From positions 4,571,900 through 4,635,899 of the forward strand of contig LNAC01000038.1 in NCBI GenBank assembly GCA_002007465.1: DNA of 64,000 nt. The letters are read 5' to 3'. The DNA is from Ailurus styani (Eukaryota; Chordata; Mammalia; Carnivora; Ailuridae). The notes below the pieces were generated by a model. That model ran no database searches. It was given only the letters and a program-made list of their open reading frames with translations, and was not told the origin of the DNA. A program made the position numbers and the translations under genes. Shown here piece after piece: positions 57,894 to 64,000 of the stretch; positions within the stretch are counted from its first letter, which is position 1, and the number at the start of each line of letters is the position of its first letter.

Positions 57894-58989
57894 ACACAAA
57901 TGAAAATATCCTACCATTTCATGGTAACATCCAAATTCAGCAGAGATATTCATACCATTTAACAGCCATCAAAGAAACACAGGCCAATCAGAATAGATAG
58001 CACCCTTAAATAAACAGTATATCTTAACCTTTGCAGACCAGCTGAATGTCTTTCCTAGGCTACAATAACAACTATATTTAGTTTGATATTTCTATGGCTT
58101 TATAGGACATTTTTCTGTAATAGAGATTTTCTAAGTAGATTAATAAACTAATAAGGAAATATAGTCTATTAAAATTTTAATTTTGAGAAGAGATTAGTAA
58201 TTCTCTTTCAAAAGTTATGCATTTATTTTATTACTTTTAATTTATTAGAAGTTTTATAATATCTTAATAAAGTAGAAACTGTGAGATACATGCAAAATTA
58301 ATATGTGAATCTCTATTATTTTCTTGAGCTTTCCCAAGAGAATAATGTTAGAATACTGTTTCAAGTTAGCCATGTTCTAATACATTCAATGGAATTTGCA
58401 TTCTTTTCAATTCAAATGTTAAATAAATTATTATTATATTTTATTTTTAAAAGATCACTTGCACTCTAATTTGCCAAGGTAATGTTTCTTTTTTTTTTCT
58501 TTGATTGGTCCTTACTAAGCCCTTAAGTATCCTAAACAGAAGTTGTTAGCAATAAGCTCTGAGGGATAGGCAATATTTCTTCCTAAATAAACCAAGGAAA
58601 AGGTTTCCCCATCCTTTCAGCAGTGTTTTCCTTAAGTGAGTGTTACTCAAAAATGAAAACACAATAATGTCATTATATGTTTCAAAATTAATATAATAGA
58701 TGTCTAGAATAGAAAATGGAGATTTTTTTCATATCCTTGTAAAAATATTTATTTTGTCCATCTAATTTGCTTACCTCTCTATGCCTAATCACATCACCTT
58801 TAGTAACTCAATAGCCAAATCATTCTTGAGTACTTTTATTATGAACTTAAAAAAATATTTTGTTATTATTGTCGTTATTGTTAAAAAGCAATTTGAAAGG
58901 AGAGTCATAGGGTTTTTTTTTTTTTGCTTCGAAAAGAGATTCACAGTTTTAAATAAAAGTGGCCATGTTCAAGAATCTAGATCCTTCTT
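57894..58989. other. AT-rich, no recognised feature
   Basis: Very AT-rich, with T tracts at about 58490 and 58914-58925. Nothing to annotate. Confidence 0.45.
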
Positions 58990-59189
58990 TTTTTTTTTTT
59001 TAAGATTTTATTTATTTATTTGACAGGGAGAGACACAGCAAGAGAGGGAAACACAAGCAGGGGGAGTGGGAGAGGGAGAAGCAGGCTTCCGTGGAGCAGG
59101 GAGCCCAGCGTGGGACTGGATCCCAGGACCCTGGGATCAGGACCTGAGCTGAAGGCAGAGGCTTAACGACTGAGCCACCCAGGTGCCCC
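58990..59189 (-). mobile_element. CAN-SINE, older subtype
   Basis: Full-length antisense element behind a T tract; flanking 'agatcctt' and 'agatatcctt' may be its target duplication. Confidence 0.94.
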
Positions 59190-61043
59190 AGATATCCTTA
59201 TTTCTAAAACACAAAATCACTATATAGTCTCCAAATTTGCATTTATGCAGTAGAGGTGTGCCGAAGTGTCTGGTGGAATTTGGAGCATTACAAAGTTCCT
59301 AAATCACGGCAGCCAATGGTTTGTTTTCAAAGGTTTAGACATGGTTAGTACATGTAACTCTAATCCACTGCAGCAAATAGGAAAAATGGGAGATTTATGT
59401 AAATATTTATAAATATTTATTGAATAATCCCAATAGGAGTGTTTTGTTGTGTTTTTTTGCCCTCCTTGCTGGCACTGCTTTTGATCCTGGAAGCTTTTCA
59501 CCCAGTTCTTGCCCTTTGAAATGAGCTGTAGCCCATTCACAGAGGAGAGCTGGGTCTTTCGGAGCAAAGTTAGCAAGACATCCCGAGGCTGCAACCGCCT
59601 CCTTTCATCTCTGAGGATAGTCACACCCACAGAGTGGATTTAAAAGAGAGCCTGAGATATGCTTCTACATAAATTTTACCAATATGTTGGTATTTGTGAA
59701 TGTGTTTAAAAACTTTCTAGCTAATACAAATTGATTTCTCCAAATACTTTGTTTTATGTCTTATTTTTGGTTCACTAGACATAAAATTTAAGTTGTCTAC
59801 TCCTAAATAAGCTTTTAAAGGCCATGAGGAATATTCTTTTGTTTTCAGAGGACAACTGACAGTGCTTTTAGCATGCTCTTTCGAGGTGATGAGGAAGAGT
59901 TGATCGTTGCATGTAAGGCCATTATCCATTCTTAAATGGTTTAAGATCAGCACTGACTCCACCCATGATCTCGCCCTCAGAGTCTCAATGTCACCAAAAT
60001 GCCCAGACTGACATTATCTTAGAAGAAATTCCCTCAGCAGCTCAGCCACCTGTCTCTGTGTCTTGTTAGCCACTTTACCACGCTGCCATCTGTCACACCG
60101 CGGAAGTGACCTGTAATGAAGAACTCTGAAGTAAATCCACTCTAAATTATGATTGGACATAGTCTTTCATGGCCCTCAAAATATAACGTTTCTGTTCTTG
60201 CTATTTGTCAAGAATTCCCTTGGATGGGGCATGGAGGAGACTGGCATATGCAGAAAATAACCTTAGTGTCTTAATGACCACTAATTATGCATTTTGTTTT
60301 TTAAACAGCACAATTCTACGACAACGACACAGCTGCTGATCTGAGAAAGAGGAAATAAGGTTTTATCCGGTGGGGCTATTTTGTATATTGTATTTCTCTC
60401 CTTAGAATATGATATGTATTTTGAGTTTTATTTTATTTTTCTCTTTTGAATAGAATATGATGCCTATTTTGATTTTCCCTAATTTCCTCACACCATGAAG
60501 TTACTTTTAATTTTCTTCAAAAACATACAATATAATTCACTTATTAGTGTATTTTTAATGTAATATAAAATGTTTTGGTCATTAAAATACATGTTTGAAA
60601 AGCAAACCAGGAATGACTCATTTGAAAAATCTGCTAAAAAAGATCAATTATACATTGTGAATAATATTGTAAAATTTCATGAATTTTATTTTAATATCTG
60701 TATTCCAAATGCCAGATGTTCCTGTCCATAACGATAAACCCTGTGAGAGGAGGAATTTTTCTCACTTTATTTTTAATGATTTCAAAATTTATTCAATTCA
60801 CAGATTTGTTAAAAACATTGCAGATATCTTCTTGAATTTCCATGTCTTCTGTTTCTTAAAACAACACATTACCATTTGGAGTAATTTTTATGGCAAATTA
60901 AACTATATCATTTGGAAGTATAATATCAAACATCACTAAGTGAAAGGGACATGGAACAAAATGAGTTTGGGAAATTTAAAAAAAATGAGTGAACTCTCGC
61001 TCTCATAAATCTTCTCATCTTTAGAAATGGCATGCTCCATATT
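59190..61043. other. no confirmed gene; GC-richer patch 59440-60130
   Basis: The patch holds a 108-aa minus frame (59304-59630) beginning near 'cagagatgaaaggaggcgg'. I recognise no domain, signal peptide or splice context. Conserved non-coding sequence or an old pseudogene are both possible. From 60.3 kb the sequence is AT-rich; the 86-aa plus frame at 60679-60939 looks like chance. Confidence 0.4.
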
Positions 61044-61238
61044 TTTTTAAAGATTTTTTTTATTTATTATTTGACAGAGAGAGAGAGATCACAAGTAGGC
61101 ACAGAGGCAGGCAGAGAGAGGAGGAAGCAGGCTCCCCGCTGAGCAGGCAGCCCAGTGCGGGGGCTCGATTCCAGGACCCTGAGATCATGACCTGAGCCAA
61201 AGGCAGAGGCTTAAACCACTGAGCCACCCAGGCGCCCC
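61044..61238 (-). mobile_element. CAN-SINE, minus
   Basis: Full-length antisense element with 'agattttttttatttattat' at the tail side and 'gagccacccaggcgcccc' at the head side. I could not delimit a target duplication. Confidence 0.94.
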
Positions 61239-63175
61239 CCACCCCAGACATATTCTTAAATACCAGTGGAGCTCTACATCCCAAGGCCGTTTATCTGCTT
61301 TGGTTAGTTATTATTGCTAGAATGATCTTAACTTAATAGTGAGTCAAAAGCTCCTTCCAAACTCCCATTTTTTATGTCAAAGTTTTAAAGAGCCTTGGGA
61401 GATACATCTCAAAGCAAACCCTGCTTCACCTAGCAGTCCATTACAATGTGAATATATGTTTTATTTCTCAAACTAGAGATTTCTAATCATTTTGCCACTC
61501 CTAAAAAAAAAACACAAGAATTTTTTAATCTCTTTAATGTTTTTAATGTCTTTAATGTCCTGATGTTGCTCTAAGACACATAATTTTTATTTTAATATAT
61601 TGAATGTCATTTACATAAAATAAATGGATCTTTATCTACTCTAAGTCATTACTGCTGACCATCTGAGTGAATGATGAAGAATCTTATAATGAATAAGGCA
61701 TAAAGGGTATGGAGAGATAATCTTGTGGATGCATCTGATTTCTCAGTGCTTTAAAAAAAACTATATATGTATACACACATATACAGAGAGTTATATATAT
61801 AGAGAGAGAGATAGAGAGAGCATTAAAATCACACATGACAATTATAATTATCAGTATCTGTGCATATAATTAAGCTATATATTCTTGGTACATATTCAAG
61901 AGAGACTGTAAATTCTGCATTTAATACAGTATCTCTACTTTTCCAAATTATTGTATCTCCTATGATATAGACTTATGCATATATGTACACATATATGCAT
62001 ATACCTACACATACATACATGCATGCACGCACACACGTAGTACATGATCTATGAAGTTTGTTGTCTGACAACTTTTCTGAGATGTGGTCCAAAACGTTCA
62101 CTGTCATATTTAAATTTTCTGATCCTTGAATGACAAAAATGATTAAATGTGTTGACAGTGAAAACAACGTAAAGATACTTGTGCACTCCTTTCCTTATCG
62201 TTTATTCTTTTTTGCTTATTTTAGATAAATCAATGAACAGAAATGAAATGAGCACGTGAGACTTTAAAAGGCCAGCTGCTGCCGTTGGCATGTATCTGAA
62301 GCTAATGGCTAATCTTCAAGTACAGTGCCTGTTTTGCTAAAACCTGAATCCTCTTTCAGCCTGACGGCCTGTTTCTGAGCCAAAATCTGGGGACAGCTCT
62401 TGAATTTCTGAATCTCTTATTTGAGAATGGTGTGAGATACACAGATGCAGTGTAGGGGAGAAGAAAAATGTTGTGTATCCTCATTCAGTTCTCAATGATG
62501 CTTTATCTTCATTTTGTGTTATTACTTTAAAGGAAAAATATGGAAAAATGTTTCCTGTGAATTATCAAAGATATGCTTTATATTTAGATACCGTAGGTGT
62601 TTTTACTTTCATTATTTTATACATGAACCAGAAACATTTGAAATTAAATATACTAACATCACTCTAAAATATTTCACTTACATGTATACAATATTTGCTT
62701 GTTGATGTGACTTAGCAATTTTGCATTTGGATTATTCATGTTTGTGTTATTTTTCAATAATTTTCAAATGGCCCAGTTCACAATCTGTAACATGGAGTTT
62801 ATTTTAGTACAGTGCAAAAGATATTTTGCCAATTACAAAACTAATGTCTTTTATTTTGTCATAATGGTAATTAGATCTTGGTTTCCAATTTTCCTGGATT
62901 TTAGAAAACATCTACTTAACAGTGTTCAAACAAGCAAATTAAAATAAACACATTGGACAATTTAGTGATAATTTAGTGAAACAAACTACTTAAAGTGATG
63001 ACATTTTTAATTGACCAGCAATCAATTTGGTGAATTATGTTACAATGTTAGACTGTTTCATAGTTGACCTGCCTTTTTGATTATCTTGAGGATTGACTTC
63101 AGTTGCCAAAACAGATTAACAAAAGTGGGTTTTGTATTAGTGATGCACACATATGCATGTTTATGTACATTTAAG
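61239..63175. other. no gene; TA- and CA-rich patches
   Basis: Interrupted TATA/GAGA array at 61760-61822 and a TACA/CATA array at 61977-62035. The part 62230-62460 is less AT-rich and unassigned. Overlapping plus frames at 62473-62947 are AT-rich chance products. Confidence 0.45.
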
Positions 63176-63184
63176 AGTCTCTAT

Positions 63185-63381
63185 GGGGCACCTGGGTGGC
63201 TCAGTAGTAAAGCATCTGCCTTCAGCTCAGGTCATGATCCCAGGGTCCTGGAATCGAGCCCCGAATTGGGCTCCCTGCTCTATGGGAAAGCCTGCTTCCC
63301 CCTCTCCCACTCTCCCTGCTGGTGTTCCCCCTTTTGCTGTATCTCTCTCTGTCAAATAAATAAATAAAATCTTAAAAAAAA
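63185..63381 (+). mobile_element. CAN-SINE, older, plus
   Basis: Head 'ggggcacctgggtggctcag', tail aaataaataaataaaatctt. Target duplication 'agtctctat' at 63176-63184 and 63382-63390. All three frames reported over it are SINE translations. Confidence 0.95.
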
Positions 63382-63390
63382 AGTCTCTAT

Positions 63391-64000
63391 ATATGTAAAC
63401 CTGTATATCTATACAATTGCACCACATATAAAAATACAGTTGTCACATATAGCTGACAACTTTGGAATAAAGGAGGAAGAAGTAATATGTAGATCACATA
63501 GACAAATTTAAATAAATTTAAATATATATGTAATTTTATATTATGAACTTAGGTAAAAGTTAGTGTCACTTAAAAAAAATTAAGTCCTTAATCTATCCCA
63601 TTATGTCTTTACAAAATATTCATTTCCTAGACATAATAACACATTGTGAAATAAATCTGTATAAATAAGTCTGTATAAATCTTTCTCCTTATTAAAAATA
63701 ATTAAAAAACCATAATGAAATGGGATTGGAATACTCAGGCCTCATGATATCATTAGTGTAGAAGTGTTTCTATTAAGAATATCAAGTATATAATTATGAT
63801 AATGATGATGATGATGATTTTATTTTAATTAGTCCAGAGAAATATAGAAAATGTAATGTAAATGAAAAGAAAGATGCAGAAACATGATTTTTTTCAAATG
63901 ATTTAATTTGACATCAGTAAAACCAGTGAGAACAATACAGCAAAACTAGTAGAAACTTCATGAGACAGCCTTCTTCTTCCCCCCAAACCCTTCCAACATC
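63391..64000. other. no recognised feature; short (GAT)n
   Basis: AT-rich to the end of the window, with five GAT units at 63803-63818. The final 50 bp turn C-rich but the window ends before anything can be read. Confidence 0.45.

Noticed and set aside
57597..57953. 118-aa minus frame
   Set aside because: The centre is the antisense of a SINE; the ends are unrelated flanks.
62473..62947. Overlapping plus frames of 63-69 aa
   Set aside because: AT-rich DNA rich in Phe, Tyr and Ile codons in several frames at once; typical of chance frames.
1..64000. Search for a new multi-gene system (defence, mobile or metabolic)
   Set aside because: No cluster of intact genes exists in the window; the structure is explained by SINE, L1, L2, MIR and LTR insertions, simple repeats, one local duplication and assembly joins.

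Overview
This window is ordinary mammalian intergenic or deep-intronic DNA from a carnivore. It is AT-rich. About 36 copies or pieces of the tRNA-derived carnivore SINE (CAN-SINE) lie in it; the plus-strand form opens with a 'GGGCGCCTGGGTGGCTCAG'-type head and ends in (AAATA)n AATCTT tails. Many copies carry the 'GTGGGTTAAAGCCTCTGCC' variant, which I associate with mustelids (mink, ferret, marten, otter, badger). That family assignment is an inference from memory; the order Carnivora is much more secure. I found no convincing protein-coding gene, tRNA gene, rRNA gene or CRISPR. The long open frames are SINE or LTR translations, or chance frames.

Layout. 0.1-5.1 kb: one SINE, then a degraded endogenous retrovirus framed by related LTR ends at 1551-1601 and 4480-4530, followed at once by an old MaLR LTR. 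5-10.7 kb: sparse, AT-rich, with one young SINE and a MIR. 10.7-12.6 kb: a minus-strand remnant of an ERVL dUTPase region. 14.2-17.3 kb: a MIR, a MaLR LTR, a SINE and an L2 3' end. 18.86-19.34 kb: the only strongly GC/CpG-rich block, containing three 36-bp tandem repeats. 20.1-20.6 kb: nested SINEs. 22.1 kb: an L1 3' end. 24.0-26.5 kb: a partial tandem duplication of about 1.54 kb with a 1-kb deletion in one copy. 28.8-31.6 kb: two old L1 fragments in opposite orientations, each carrying a SINE. 32.2-32.6 kb: a 100-bp direct duplication around a truncated SINE and an N, most likely an assembly artefact. 33-42 kb: SINEs, MIR pieces and a possible old LTR. 41.5-44.7 kb: a dense cluster of SINEs, L1 pieces and a THE1/MST-like LTR. 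45-64 kb: mostly unique AT-rich sequence with scattered SINEs, a MaLR LTR at 56.4-57.1 kb and a few somewhat GC-richer patches.

Nothing here forms an operon, a pathway or a new biological system. The window is mainly a record of retroposition: nested insertions, target-site duplications, and one local rearrangement. The four single-N positions (342, 31471, 32458, 42224) all sit in or next to SINE or poly-A sequence and should be read as unresolved assembly joins.
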